A program made the translations under genes and the position numbers. This document shows, piece by piece, positions 1 to 8,151 of a DNA stretch of 29,093 nucleotides. The stretch's first letter is position 1, and the number at the start of each line of letters is the position of its first letter. The notes below the pieces were generated by a model that saw only the letters and a list, made by a program, of their open reading frames with translations, was not told where the DNA came from and did no database searches. The stretch lies in the NCBI GenBank assembly GCA_009781565.1, contig WQXV01000001.1, forward strand, positions 1 to 29,093, written 5' to 3'. The stretch is from Actinomycetes bacterium (GTDB taxonomy: Bacteria; Actinomycetota; Coriobacteriia; WRKU01).

Positions 1-633
1 ACCGGCACCGGATGGAACGAGGTGCTCAAAAAGACCGGCATCTATAACGAGTCGCTCTTCGATGAGCTCCAGGCCGAATACCACGACCGCTTCGATATGC
101 AGTGGCTGGGTATGTATGGGTTCAATAATACCTACGGATTGGCGATTCGCGCCGAACTGGCCGACCAATATAATGTGAAGACCTACAGTGATCTAGCGCG
201 GGTCGCCCCATTGCTCAGTTTTGGGGCGGAATACGATTTCTTCGAGCGCGAGGATGGCTACAACGCGCTGAGCGAGGAGTACGGGCTGACCTTCAAGTCG
301 ACGACCGATCTGGATATCGGGCTCAAGTATAAGGCGATCGCCCAAGGACAGGTCGATGTCATCAACATCTTTACGACCGACGGACAGCTCAGCTCATCAG
401 GCGTGTTCGTTCTCGTGGACGACAAAGATTTCTACCCGTCCTATCGCTGCGGCAATGTTCTGCGCAATGAAGTGCTCGACGCACACCCTGAACTTGCCGA
501 CGTGTTGATGCTGCTTGATAGTGCGATCGATGACGCGACGATGGCGCGTCTGAACAATCTGGTCGAAGAACAGGGCCAAGATCCCAAAGATGTCGCCCAT
601 GATTTTCTGATCGAGAGGGGGTTGTTGCGATGA
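1..633 (+). CDS. Osmoprotectant (glycine betaine/carnitine/choline) ABC transporter substrate-binding domain, 5' partial
   Basis: The reading frame is open from base 1 (T-G-T-G-W-N-E...), so this is the C-terminal part of a longer protein. The fragment carries the conserved block MQWLGMYGFNNTYGLAI and later INIFTTDGQL, both typical of OpuCC/OpuBC/ProX-like type II periplasmic-binding domains that capture quaternary ammonium osmolytes for import. It ends in a helix-rich tail (AIDDATMARLNNLVEEQG) as in this family. In many Gram-positive bacteria the domain is separate or fused to the permease; which applies here cannot be seen because the 5' end is missing. Its stop overlaps the start of the ATPase gene (ATGA), so both belong to one operon. 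Substrate is inferred from family, not shown. Confidence 0.85.
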   Translation, partial: TGTGWNEVLKKTGIYNESLFDELQAEYHDRFDMQWLGMYGFNNTYGLAIRAELADQYNVKTYSDLARVAPLLSFGAEYDFFEREDGYNALSEEYGLTFKSTTDLDIGLKYKAIAQGQVDVINIFTTDGQLSSSGVFVLVDDKDFYPSYRCGNVLRNEVLDAHPELADVLMLLDSAIDDATMARLNNLVEEQGQDPKDVAHDFLIERGLLR

Positions 634-1388
634 GTAACCCATCAGCCAACTCGAACTGCCAGATCCAATTCATCGAGGTCAACAAGAGCTTTGCCGAGGT
701 GCAGGTCCTGCACGACATCAACTTCTGTATAGAAAAAGGACAGTTCGTCACCCTGATCGGTGGGTCGGGATCGGGAAAGACCACGATACTCAAGATGATC
801 AACGGATTGATCAGTCCCGATAGTGGACACATCATGGTCGATGGTGTCGACATCGTCGGCAAAGGTGAGAGCGCGATGATCGCTTTGCGTCGCAACATCG
901 GCTACGCCATCCAGGAAAGTGCGCTTTTCCCCCACATGTCGGTCGAGAAGAACATAGCCTATGTGCCGACGCTGCTCAATGCAGGGGATCGGCAACGTAC
1001 CTATGACACAGTACGAAAATGGCTGGGTATCGTGCGTCTGGATGAATCGATCCTGCCGCGCTATCCCGATGAGCTCTCCGGTGGGCAGAAGCAACGCGTC
1101 GGTATCGCACGCTCACTAGCGGCCAATCCTGAGATCCTGTTGATGGATGAGCCATTCGGCGCGGTCGATGAGATAACGCGCAAACAGCTCCAGACCGAGA
1201 TCAAACGGATACATACCGAGACCGGGGTCACCATCGTGTTCGTGACCCACTCGATATCGGAAGCACTCAAGCTTGGCACGCAGGTCATGGTGCTCGAGGA
1301 TGGTCGCATCGTTCAGTTCGCAGCTCCCGAAGAGGTCAAGGCTGCACCGGGGAGTGCTTTTGTTCGCGAACTGCTTGAAGACTACTGA
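630..1388 (+). CDS. Osmoprotectant ABC transporter ATP-binding protein (OpuCA/ProV-like, no CBS domains)
   Basis: This 252-residue cytoplasmic ATPase powers the importer encoded just upstream. Walker A is GGSGSGKTT (about 44-52), the ABC signature is LSGGQKQRVGIARS, Walker B is ILLMDEPFGAVD, and the switch histidine lies in FVTHS. The sequence is closest to the quaternary-amine uptake group (OpuCA, OpuAA, ProV). Many OpuCA/ProV proteins continue into a pair of CBS domains that sense ionic strength, giving about 370-400 residues. This one stops after the nucleotide-binding domain, so that regulatory module is absent. It overlaps the binding-protein gene by 4 bases (ATGA), implying translational coupling. 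The next gene starts 108 bases downstream behind its own promoter. Confidence 0.9.
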   Translation: MSNPSANSNCQIQFIEVNKSFAEVQVLHDINFCIEKGQFVTLIGGSGSGKTTILKMINGLISPDSGHIMVDGVDIVGKGESAMIALRRNIGYAIQESALFPHMSVEKNIAYVPTLLNAGDRQRTYDTVRKWLGIVRLDESILPRYPDELSGGQKQRVGIARSLAANPEILLMDEPFGAVDEITRKQLQTEIKRIHTETGVTIVFVTHSISEALKLGTQVMVLEDGRIVQFAAPEEVKAAPGSAFVRELLEDY

Positions 1389-1398
1389 GTCCTGCCCC

Positions 1399-1428
1399 TA
1401 GATAAGCAAGCCCAATCTATAGTAGAAT
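1399..1428 (+). promoter_or_regulatory. Putative sigma-70-type promoter of the TrpX-type transporter operon
   Basis: A -10-like TAGAAT lies at 1423-1428, with a weak -35-like TAGATA at 1399-1404 and an 18-base spacer. TAGAAT recurs in front of other genes in this window (4382 and 20851), which supports the call. Transcription would begin around 1435 and leave a leader of about 60 bases. Confidence 0.45.
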
Positions 1429-1438
1429 TGCAGGATAG

Positions 1439-1490
1439 CTGTATTACGCATACAGGGATTGGCCCTGGAATGCGGCGTTAGCAGAGAGGA
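1439..1490 (+). promoter_or_regulatory. Structured 5' leader with competing hairpins before the TrpX-type gene
   Basis: CTGTAT (1439-1444) can pair with ATACAG (1450-1455) around the loop TACGC. CAGGG (1453-1457) can pair with CCCTG (1463-1467), sharing three bases with the first stem. A third option pairs ACGC (1446-1449) and CTG (1439-1441) with GCGT (1475-1478) and CAG (1482-1484), which abuts the ribosome binding site GAGAGGA (1484-1490). Competing folds next to a Shine-Dalgarno sequence resemble a translational switch. No known riboswitch or T-box consensus was recognised. Confidence 0.3.
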
Positions 1491-1496
1491 CTACTA

Positions 1497-2528
1497 ATGA
1501 AGAAGCTAGTGTTATTGCTGTTCTGCATTTTGCTTGCCAGTGTGTTGCTGGTGGGATGTGGCGGATCAGACGACGTGACCACCGACGATGGCGTATCAAC
1601 CGATGCTGGTGAGAGTTATACCATCGGCATCTCGCAGTTTGCCCCGCATCCGGCGCTGGACAACACCCGCGATGGATTTATTGCCGGACTTGCCGATGAG
1701 GGGATCGTTGAAGGAGAGAACCTCACTATCATTCTGGAAAATGCCCAAGCCGATATGGGGACCGCCCAGCAGATTGCACAGAACTTCGTGGCGCAAAAGG
1801 TCGACATGATCTATGCGATCGCGACTCCTAGTGCCCAAGCAGCACAAAATGCCGTACTCGACACTGATATCCCGGTCGTTTTCGGAGCGATCTCAGATCC
1901 GGTCGGCGCCAACCTCTCCAATGAGGATGGCAGTGGAATCGGTAACATAACCGGTATGTCAGACGCACTACCGGTCGACCCTCAACTGGCTATGATCCGC
2001 GAGATCTTGCCTGAGGCCAAGACTATCGGAATCATTTACAACACCGGTGAGGACAACTCGGTCTCGACCGTTGCAGAGATCAAGGAAGCCGCCCCGACCC
2101 ATGGGTTCACCATCGAGGAAGTCGGCATCACCGCCACGACCGAGGTACCTGGTGCGGTCGATGCGATGCTTGATAAGAATGTCGATACGATCTATATCAC
2201 CACCGATAACACCGTGGTCACCATGCTGACCGATCTGCTCAACAAGACCGATGCGGCAAACGTTCCGGTCTTCGGTAGTGAGATCGAGCAGGTCAAGCTC
2301 GGTGCGGTCGCCACTGAAGGTATCGAGTACTTTGCGCTGGGTCAAGAAGCCGGCAAGATGGCTGCTCAGATACTGAAGGGCGAGAAGGAGGCGACGGCTA
2401 TTCCGTTCAAGGCGTTCGCTGACTTCAATCCCTATGTCAACACGGCTGCTGCCGACGTGATCAACCTTGAGCTGCCTTCAGCACTCATCGATCGTGCGCT
2501 TGAAGTATTCACCTCGATCGACAGGTAG
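1497..2528 (+). CDS. ABC transporter substrate-binding lipoprotein (TrpX / ABC_sub_bind family)
   Basis: This 343-residue protein begins with a lipoprotein signal peptide: KK, a hydrophobic stretch and the lipobox LVGC with Cys21 as the predicted lipid anchor. An acidic linker follows, then an ABC_sub_bind (PF04392-type) domain from about residue 41 to 335. Recognisable blocks are YTIGISQFAPHPALDNTRDGF near the start, the central FGAISDPVGANL and the hinge-region IGIIYNTGEDNSV. The protein would sit on the outer face of the membrane and deliver ligand to the permease encoded next. The best-known members bind tryptophan or other aromatic amino acids, but many have unknown ligands, so substrate is left open. 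The start follows GAGAGGA at good spacing. The permease begins 11 bases after the stop. Confidence 0.88.
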   Translation: MKKLVLLLFCILLASVLLVGCGGSDDVTTDDGVSTDAGESYTIGISQFAPHPALDNTRDGFIAGLADEGIVEGENLTIILENAQADMGTAQQIAQNFVAQKVDMIYAIATPSAQAAQNAVLDTDIPVVFGAISDPVGANLSNEDGSGIGNITGMSDALPVDPQLAMIREILPEAKTIGIIYNTGEDNSVSTVAEIKEAAPTHGFTIEEVGITATTEVPGAVDAMLDKNVDTIYITTDNTVVTMLTDLLNKTDAANVPVFGSEIEQVKLGAVATEGIEYFALGQEAGKMAAQILKGEKEATAIPFKAFADFNPYVNTAAADVINLELPSALIDRALEVFTSIDR

Positions 2529-2538
2529 ATACGTCTAA

Positions 2539-3462
2539 GTGAATGCGCTGCTTGGTGCATTAGAGATCGGTCTCATCTATGGGATCATGGCGTTAGGTGT
2601 CTACATCACCTATCGGATTCTTGATTTTCCCGATCTGACCGTAGATGGTAGTTTCCCGCTGGGAGGAGCGATAACGGCATCGCTCCTCCTGGCAGGCTGG
2701 CATCCTCTGCTGGTCATGCCTCTCTGTTTTCTTGCGGGGTGTGTGGCAGGTATGGTCACCGGGTTCATTCATGTCAAGCTCAAGGTCCGTAATCTTATAG
2801 CTGGTATCATCGTGATGACCGGTCTCTATACCATCAACCTGCGCATAGCGGGACGTTCGAACCTTCCGTTGCGCCTTGATACTCCAACAATCTTTCGCAA
2901 CAACATCCTTTATGATATGGTTCCCGATACACTCACGCCTTATCTTCCGCTCATAGTGATCTTTATCCTAGCTATTACCGCAAAGCTCGTACTTGATTGG
3001 TATCTGGGAACGAAGTCAGGATATCTCCTACGCGCGGTCGGGGATAACGATCTGCTGGTGACCGTGCTTGCAAAAGATAAGGGAAGCGTAAAGATCATCG
3101 GTCTGGCGATAGCCAATGGTCTGGTCGCTTTGGCGGGTTCGATCCTTGTCCAACGCTACCGCGCATTCGATATCTCTTTAGGTGTCGGCACAGTGGTCAT
3201 CGGGCTGGCAAGCGTCATCATCGGTCTGGCGATCGCGGGAAAGATCCCACTGGTCAAAGTAACGACAGCGGTCATCATCGGCGCGATCCTGTATCGTATG
3301 TGTCTGGCTCTGGCGATCCGTGCTGGTCTTCCTGCCAACGACCTCAAGCTTGTTACGGCTCTTCTCTTGCTGACGATCTTGGTAATCAGTTCTGAGCGCG
3401 TCAAGAAAGTCAAGAGCGAGACTGCACCGGGGAGAATCAAGAAAGGCGTATCCGATGCTTGA
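2539..3462 (+). CDS. ABC transporter permease (TrpY / BPD_transp_2 family)
   Basis: A 307-residue integral membrane protein with about eight hydrophobic segments and a basic C-terminal tail. The blocks FPDLTVDGSFPLGGAI and IAGIIVMTGLYTINLRI are characteristic of permeases paired with ABC_sub_bind lipoproteins, and the later LRAVGDND is the cytoplasmic coupling region. It forms the transmembrane path for the ligand brought by the lipoprotein encoded upstream. The start is GTG, with only a weak purine-rich site before it, so translation is probably coupled to the gene before. Its 3' end overlaps the ATPase gene by 8 bases. This is one of three genes forming a complete importer. Confidence 0.88.
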   Translation: MNALLGALEIGLIYGIMALGVYITYRILDFPDLTVDGSFPLGGAITASLLLAGWHPLLVMPLCFLAGCVAGMVTGFIHVKLKVRNLIAGIIVMTGLYTINLRIAGRSNLPLRLDTPTIFRNNILYDMVPDTLTPYLPLIVIFILAITAKLVLDWYLGTKSGYLLRAVGDNDLLVTVLAKDKGSVKIIGLAIANGLVALAGSILVQRYRAFDISLGVGTVVIGLASVIIGLAIAGKIPLVKVTTAVIIGAILYRMCLALAIRAGLPANDLKLVTALLLLTILVISSERVKKVKSETAPGRIKKGVSDA

Positions 3463-4228
3463 TGTGGTCGACCTTGAAAAGTATTATGCGCGGGGTACCG
3501 TCGACGAGACGCACCTGTTCAAAAATTTCAATCTCACGGTCCCCGAAGGTCAGTTCCTTACCATCATCGGGAGCAATGGGTCGGGAAAGACCTCGCTGCT
3601 CAATGCAATCTGTGGTGACATTCCTCTTGATGGAGGGCGAGTCATCCTTGATAGTGAAGATATATCAAAAAAGAAGAATTTCGAGCGCTATGCTACCATC
3701 GGCCGCGTCTTTCAAGACCCGGCGGCAGGTACCTGTCCTTCGATGACCATCATGGAGAACCTCTCGATCGCCGAGAACAAAGGGCGGCGCTTCGATCTGA
3801 AGCGAGGAGTCAACCAATCACGAGGCGATTACTATCGGTCGCTTCTTGAACCGCTTGGTCTGGGTCTTGAGAACAAGCTGAATGTGAAGGTCGACTCACT
3901 CTCGGGTGGTCAGCGCCAAGCCCTCGCGTTGTTGGTATCGACGATGGCTCCCCTCAAATTGCTCATCCTCGATGAGCACACTGCTGCACTCGACCCCAAG
4001 ACCCAGCAGATCACAATGGATCTGACCGGGAAACTGGTCGAAGAGAAGGACCTGACCACGGTCATGGTGACCCACAATCTGCGTCATGCACTCAAGTATG
4101 GCGACCGCCTCATCATGCTTCATGAGGGAGACATCATCCTTGACAAGGAGGGGCCTGAAAAACAGGCACTCGTCCTTGAGGATGTCATCAATATGTTCAA
4201 CGAGATCTCAATCGAGTACGGCAACTGA
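3455..4228 (+). CDS. ABC transporter ATP-binding protein (TrpZ-like)
   Basis: A 257-residue ABC ATPase that completes the lipoprotein-permease-ATPase importer. Walker A is GSNGSGKTS (about residues 39-47), the signature is LSGGQRQALALLVS, and Walker B is LLILDEHTAALDPKT. The DEHTAALDPKT form is typical of the ATPases that pair with TrpX/TrpY-type proteins and differs from the DEPTSALD of most importers, which supports the family call. The switch histidine is in VMVTHNLRHAL. The start lies inside the permease reading frame, so the pair is translationally coupled. After the stop there is a 199-base gap dominated by an inverted repeat. Confidence 0.9.
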   Translation: MLDVVDLEKYYARGTVDETHLFKNFNLTVPEGQFLTIIGSNGSGKTSLLNAICGDIPLDGGRVILDSEDISKKKNFERYATIGRVFQDPAAGTCPSMTIMENLSIAENKGRRFDLKRGVNQSRGDYYRSLLEPLGLGLENKLNVKVDSLSGGQRQALALLVSTMAPLKLLILDEHTAALDPKTQQITMDLTGKLVEEKDLTTVMVTHNLRHALKYGDRLIMLHEGDIILDKEGPEKQALVLEDVINMFNEISIEYGN

Positions 4229-4240
4229 GCTTCGCAACGA

Positions 4241-4373
4241 TAGACGCAGCCTACCGTGACGGGTATACGCCGTGCTCGAACATACTCGTCGTCAAACATC
4301 AATCCAAACAAATAAACTGATGCACGACTGCGTAACTGCGCCGGTCGCATACCCGTCACGCTCTCTGCGTCTA
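4241..4373. repeat. Large imperfect inverted repeat (26 bp paired, about 69-base loop)
   Basis: Within the 199-base gap before pcrA, TAGACGCAG (4241-4249) matches CTGCGTCTA (4365-4373) and CGTGACGGGTAT (4255-4266) matches ATACCCGTCACG (4349-4360). Another 5 bp (4268-4272 with 4342-4347) pair after one mismatch and one bulge. Both ends carry the dinucleotide TA. The loop (4273-4341) is AT-rich with no convincing gene. It could be the remnant of a small inverted-repeat element, a REP-like unit, or a long transcript hairpin after the transporter operon. No second copy was seen in this window. Confidence 0.75.
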
Positions 4374-4381
4374 TACCTTGA

Positions 4382-4387
4382 TAGAAT
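4382..4387 (+). promoter_or_regulatory. Putative -10 element of the pcrA promoter
   Basis: TAGAAT at 4382-4387 is the same hexamer as at 1423 and 20851. A matching -35 is not clear. Any -35 region would overlap the right arm of the inverted repeat that ends at 4373. The leader would run about 35 bases to the GTG start, with AAAGGAG at 4411-4417. Confidence 0.4.
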
Positions 4388-4427
4388 ACTATTCGTACAA
4401 CGACTATATCAAAGGAGCGATGCTTAA

Positions 4428-6710
4428 GTGCTTGATCTGTCCGACCTGAATCCTGCGCAGCGCGAAGCGGTCTGCACCACGCAAGGACCGCTTTTGGTAC
4501 TTGCCGGAGCGGGAAGCGGAAAGACGCGGGTACTGACCTATCGCATCGCTCATCTGGTCCACGACGAGCATGTCGAGCCCTATCAGATCTTAGCGATCAC
4601 TTTTACCAACAAGGCGGCAGGTGAGATGCGAGATCGCCTGGCAAAGTTGACCGCCGGTAGTGGTGGCGGTATGTGGGTGGCGACCTTTCATGCGATGTGC
4701 GTACGTATCCTGCGTGCTCATGGCGAGAAACTGGGCTACACCTCGAACTTCACGATCTATGATGATGATGACAGCAAGCGCCTGGTCAAGGAGATCATGC
4801 GCGAGCAAGGTATCGGTGATGACACCATCCCGCTCAATGCTGTGCGTGCGCGCATCTCCGATGCGAAGAACGACCTGATCAGTGCTTCGGATTTCGAGGA
4901 TGCCGCGAAGAACCCCTATCATAAGAAGATCGCAGCGATCTATGCGCGCTTGCAGGAGCGCCTCTTGCAGAACAACGCGATGGATTTTGACGATCTTCTG
5001 GTCAACGTGGTCGAACTGTTCCACCAGTTCCCCGATATACTCAAGCAGTACCAGGAGCGGTTCTCCTACATCCATGTCGATGAATACCAAGACACCAACA
5101 AAGCCCAGTATGAGATCGTACGTCTGTTGGCGCGCGATCATCGAAATGTCATGGTCGTCGGCGATGACGATCAGTCGATCTATAGCTGGCGCGGTGCCGA
5201 TATCAGAAACATCCTCGAGTTCGAGTCGGATTATCCCGAGGCGCACACCGTCAAGCTTGAGGAGAACTATCGCAGTACGGGACATATCCTTGAAGCAGCC
5301 AACGCGGTGATCGCTCACAACGAGATGCGCAAGACAAAGGAGCTTTTCACCTCAGCCGATGATGGCGAGAAGGTCGCTGTCTATCTGGCGACCAACGAAC
5401 ATGATGAGGCACGCTATATAGCCGCGCAGATCGAACGTTTGTCTCGAGAAGGGCATCGACCACTCAGTGATTTTGCGGTGTTTTATCGTACCAATGCGCA
5501 GAGTCGTGTGCTTGAGGATGGATTCTTGCGTGCTGGAATCCCGTATCGCATCGTGGGAGGCACGCGCTACTTCGATCGCGCCGAGATCCGTGATGTCATG
5601 GCGTATCTGAAAGTGGTCGTCAATCCCATGGATGACATCTCGCTCAAGCGTATCATCAACACACCACGCCGCGGTATCGGGGCCACCACCATCTCACGCA
5701 TCGAAAAGGCTGCCTTCGATGAGGATGTGACCTTTGAGACCGCGCTCTCCAAAGTGGCTGCCAGCGAGGAGACCCGGCATCAGATCGCCGTTGCGCTGAC
5801 CGATTTTGTCGAGATGCTCGCCACGACGCGCTCACTTGAAGGAGATCTCAAAGATGTGGTCGAGATCATCATCGAGCGCTCAGGGTTGCTGGCAGCCTAT
5901 GAGCACGAGCGCACCGATGAAGCCCTGTCGCGCGCCGAGAACATCCGCGAGTTCATCAATGTGGCTGCCGAGTTCGCCCAGACCCATGAGGACAACGACC
6001 TGTTCGCCTTCATGGAGTGGCTCGCACTGCGCACCGATCTGGATGCGCTTTCGGTCGCCGATGACTCGGTGACGTTGATGACGGTGCATACCGCTAAAGG
6101 GCTCGAGTATCCGGTGGTGTTCGTTGCGGGGCTGGAAGAGTCGATCTTTCCCCATGCGATGTCGCTCAGTGAGAGCCCCGATGGCATCGAGGAAGAGCGG
6201 CGGCTGGCTTATGTGGCCATCACGCGGGCACGCCAACAACTGTTCTTGACCTTTGCGGCGATGCGGCGTGCTTTCGGAAATGCGAGTTCCAATCCACCCA
6301 GTCGATTCATCGGAGAGATACCCGATCATCTGATAGAGCGCGCCGGAGTCGGCTCGGCAGGTTTCGAGGGTTTTGGATGGGAGAAGCGCGGTGATCGCAG
6401 CGGTATCGCCGGGCATGGTATCGATTCAGACCGTTCGGTATTCGAACCATCACAGGTGTTTGCAGATGACGAGGGGGGACGGGTCTACGGAGGTAAAGTG
6501 ACCGGACCGCTCTATGGAGCAGCGGTACGTCCTGCTCAAGTGAGTGAGCCGATGTCCTTTGCAGCGGGCGACACGATCCTTCACAAGACCTTCGGTAAAG
6601 GTAAGATCACTGAAGTCGAGGGTGATTCGCTCACCGTCAGTTTCGAGGGCACGGCAGGTATCAAGACGATACTGGCGGGTTATGCCCCAATCGTGAAATC
6701 CAACACATAA
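4428..6710 (+). CDS. pcrA: ATP-dependent 3'-5' DNA helicase PcrA/UvrD (SF1A)
   Basis: A 760-residue superfamily 1A helicase, close to the usual PcrA length, that unwinds DNA in excision repair, replication restart and RNA polymerase rescue. Motifs appear in order: Q-motif region LNPAQREAV, Walker A AGAGSGKT (26-33), motif II VDEYQDT (217-223), motif III DDDQSIYSWRGA (246-257), then TVHTAKGLEYPVVF and AYVAITRARQQL. The last 50 residues (HKTFGKGKITEVEGDSLTV...) match the C-terminal Tudor-like domain by which PcrA/UvrD contacts RNA polymerase. The GTG start is chosen because the protein begins at the conserved DLNPAQREAV segment, with AAAGGAG ten bases upstream. It looks monocistronic, since tig has its own promoter 25 bases after the stop. 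Confidence 0.95.
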   Translation: MLDLSDLNPAQREAVCTTQGPLLVLAGAGSGKTRVLTYRIAHLVHDEHVEPYQILAITFTNKAAGEMRDRLAKLTAGSGGGMWVATFHAMCVRILRAHGEKLGYTSNFTIYDDDDSKRLVKEIMREQGIGDDTIPLNAVRARISDAKNDLISASDFEDAAKNPYHKKIAAIYARLQERLLQNNAMDFDDLLVNVVELFHQFPDILKQYQERFSYIHVDEYQDTNKAQYEIVRLLARDHRNVMVVGDDDQSIYSWRGADIRNILEFESDYPEAHTVKLEENYRSTGHILEAANAVIAHNEMRKTKELFTSADDGEKVAVYLATNEHDEARYIAAQIERLSREGHRPLSDFAVFYRTNAQSRVLEDGFLRAGIPYRIVGGTRYFDRAEIRDVMAYLKVVVNPMDDISLKRIINTPRRGIGATTISRIEKAAFDEDVTFETALSKVAASEETRHQIAVALTDFVEMLATTRSLEGDLKDVVEIIIERSGLLAAYEHERTDEALSRAENIREFINVAAEFAQTHEDNDLFAFMEWLALRTDLDALSVADDSVTLMTVHTAKGLEYPVVFVAGLEESIFPHAMSLSESPDGIEEERRLAYVAITRARQQLFLTFAAMRRAFGNASSNPPSRFIGEIPDHLIERAGVGSAGFEGFGWEKRGDRSGIAGHGIDSDRSVFEPSQVFADDEGGRVYGGKVTGPLYGAAVRPAQVSEPMSFAAGDTILHKTFGKGKITEVEGDSLTVSFEGTAGIKTILAGYAPIVKSNT

Positions 6711-6734
6711 GCCAGTCTGTTTCCCCACTCACGT

Positions 6735-6740
6735 TATAAT
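6735..6740 (+). promoter_or_regulatory. Consensus -10 element of the tig-clpP-clpX operon promoter
   Basis: TATAAT at 6735-6740 is a perfect -10 hexamer, 25 bases after the pcrA stop. No good -35 is visible. The resulting leader of about 95 bases carries the hairpin noted at 6748-6773. Confidence 0.5.
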
Positions 6741-6747
6741 GAGACAT

Positions 6748-6773
6748 TGCGCAGGAACGCTCATGGCTGCGCA
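6748..6773 (+). other. Hairpin in the tig leader
   Basis: TGCGCAG (6748-6754) pairs perfectly with CTGCGCA (6767-6773) around a 12-base loop. It lies at or just after the expected transcription start. There is no following T-tract, so it is not an intrinsic terminator. A 5'-end stabilising or regulatory role is possible but unproven. Confidence 0.4.
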
Positions 6774-6843
6774 CGCACGAAGTACGCATGGACAACGAAA
6801 TGATTCACGAGCGAGAGATGCAAGACAACAGAGAGGACAACTG

Positions 6844-8151
6844 GTGAGCAACGCGATATTTGAGACGCTTGAAGATGGCAAGATCGTGATGAACGCGACG
6901 ATTCCGGCCGCCGATGTTGATGCGGCAGTCGCCCAGGTATATAGAGATGCTTCCAAAAAGTACAAGATCCCAGGGTTCCGTCCGGGAAAAGCTCCCCGCT
7001 CGATGGTCGAGAACCTCATCGGTGATGAGTATGCCCGCGCCATGGCCACCGATCAGGTCGTCAACGACAGCTTTGCCTGTCTGGTCGACGAGCAGGGCTA
7101 TCGCGTCGTGGGAAAGCCCGAGTTCGATGAGGAGTCGCTGGTCACCGAGGGCGAGGACTATCTCTATGTGGTGACCTTCGAGACGCGACCTCAACTGACA
7201 CTGTCAGATACCGAGGTGGCGATCACGATGCCTCCGCGTGAGGCGACCCAAAAGGAGATCGATACTCAGATCGATGCGATCCGCGAACGATTCGCGCAGC
7301 TTAAAAAGGTGCGTGCGCGCAAGATCCGCGATGATGATGTGGTGCTCCTCTCGTTCAAATCCACCGTTGACGGTGAGGACTACGAGGGCAGCGAGGTCGA
7401 GAAATATCCCTATCACCTGGGTCAGGGTATGATGCCGCCTGAGTTCGAAGAGGCGATCGTGGGAGCCAAGCCCGGTGATAACGTCGAGGCCGAGTTCGTC
7501 ATCGAAGGTGGCGAGGAGAACACCGAGTTCGCGGGCAAACCCATACATTTCGATATCGAGCTGCATGAGATCCAAGAACCGGAGCTTCCTGAGGTCAACG
7601 ATGATCTGGCGATCATGTCAGGCTTCGAATCGGCCGAAGAGATGACCGGTGAGATCCGCTCCAACATAGAGAGTAGCAAGCAGAACTCCTATGACAACGT
7701 GTTGCGCGGTCGTCTGATCAGCGCGCTGGCAGAAAACCTCGAAGGTGAGGTCTCCCAAGACCTGATCGATTCGCGCGCCGAGTACCTCAAGCGCGACTTT
7801 GTCGGGATGCTGGGACAGAATCAGATGAGCCTTGAGCAGTATCTGGCCATGTCAGGTGCTGATACCGATGAGTTCGAGAAAGATGTCGCGCTCCAAGCCA
7901 AGATGGGAGTCAGCGAGGAGCTCGCACTCGAAGCTCTTGCACGTGAGAAGGATCTCGAGGTGACCGATGAGGATATCACCATCGAGATGGAGATACTTGC
8001 CGAACAAGCACAGATACCTGTGGAAGAGGCTCGCAAGAAGTGGGCCGAGGCCGCACTGATGACCACGCTGCATGACGAGCTGGCTCGGCGCAAGGCTGCC
8101 GATTGGCTCGTTGCCAACAGTGAGGTCACCATCGATGAGGAGGCATTGTAA
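6844..8151 (+). CDS. tig: Trigger factor (ribosome-associated chaperone / peptidyl-prolyl isomerase)
   Basis: A 435-residue protein when started at GTG 6844, the normal trigger factor length. AGAGGA lies 5 bases upstream, and upstream in-frame codons would add about 35 residues unlike the family. The N-terminal ribosome-docking signature GFRPGKAP is at residues 44-51. An FKBP-like PPIase domain covers about 162-243 (YHLGQGMMPPEFEEAIVG). The remainder is the helical substrate-cradling C-terminal domain, ending in an acidic tail. It binds ribosomes near protein L23 and shields nascent chains. clpP starts directly after its stop codon, so folding and proteolysis genes are co-transcribed, as in many Gram-positive bacteria. 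Confidence 0.95.
   Translation: MSNAIFETLEDGKIVMNATIPAADVDAAVAQVYRDASKKYKIPGFRPGKAPRSMVENLIGDEYARAMATDQVVNDSFACLVDEQGYRVVGKPEFDEESLVTEGEDYLYVVTFETRPQLTLSDTEVAITMPPREATQKEIDTQIDAIRERFAQLKKVRARKIRDDDVVLLSFKSTVDGEDYEGSEVEKYPYHLGQGMMPPEFEEAIVGAKPGDNVEAEFVIEGGEENTEFAGKPIHFDIELHEIQEPELPEVNDDLAIMSGFESAEEMTGEIRSNIESSKQNSYDNVLRGRLISALAENLEGEVSQDLIDSRAEYLKRDFVGMLGQNQMSLEQYLAMSGADTDEFEKDVALQAKMGVSEELALEALAREKDLEVTDEDITIEMEILAEQAQIPVEEARKKWAEAALMTTLHDELARRKAADWLVANSEVTIDEEAL

Noticed and set aside
1389..1496. Tryptophan T-box riboswitch before the TrpX-type gene
   Set aside because: The leader is too short and lacks the conserved T-box sequence and the long specifier stem.
4120..4359. Minus-strand 79-codon frame through the inverted repeat
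   Set aside because: It runs into the conserved end of the ATPase gene, has no ribosome binding site that stands out and shows no family pattern.
4420..4449. Nine-codon open frame overlapping the pcrA start
   Set aside because: An ATG follows AAAGGAG, but with only two bases of spacing. The GTG at 4428 has better spacing, and nothing supports translation of the short frame.
6739..6843. Upstream extension of the trigger factor frame
   Set aside because: It would start within the -10 element and add residues with no family similarity. GTG 6844 has a ribosome binding site and gives the normal length.
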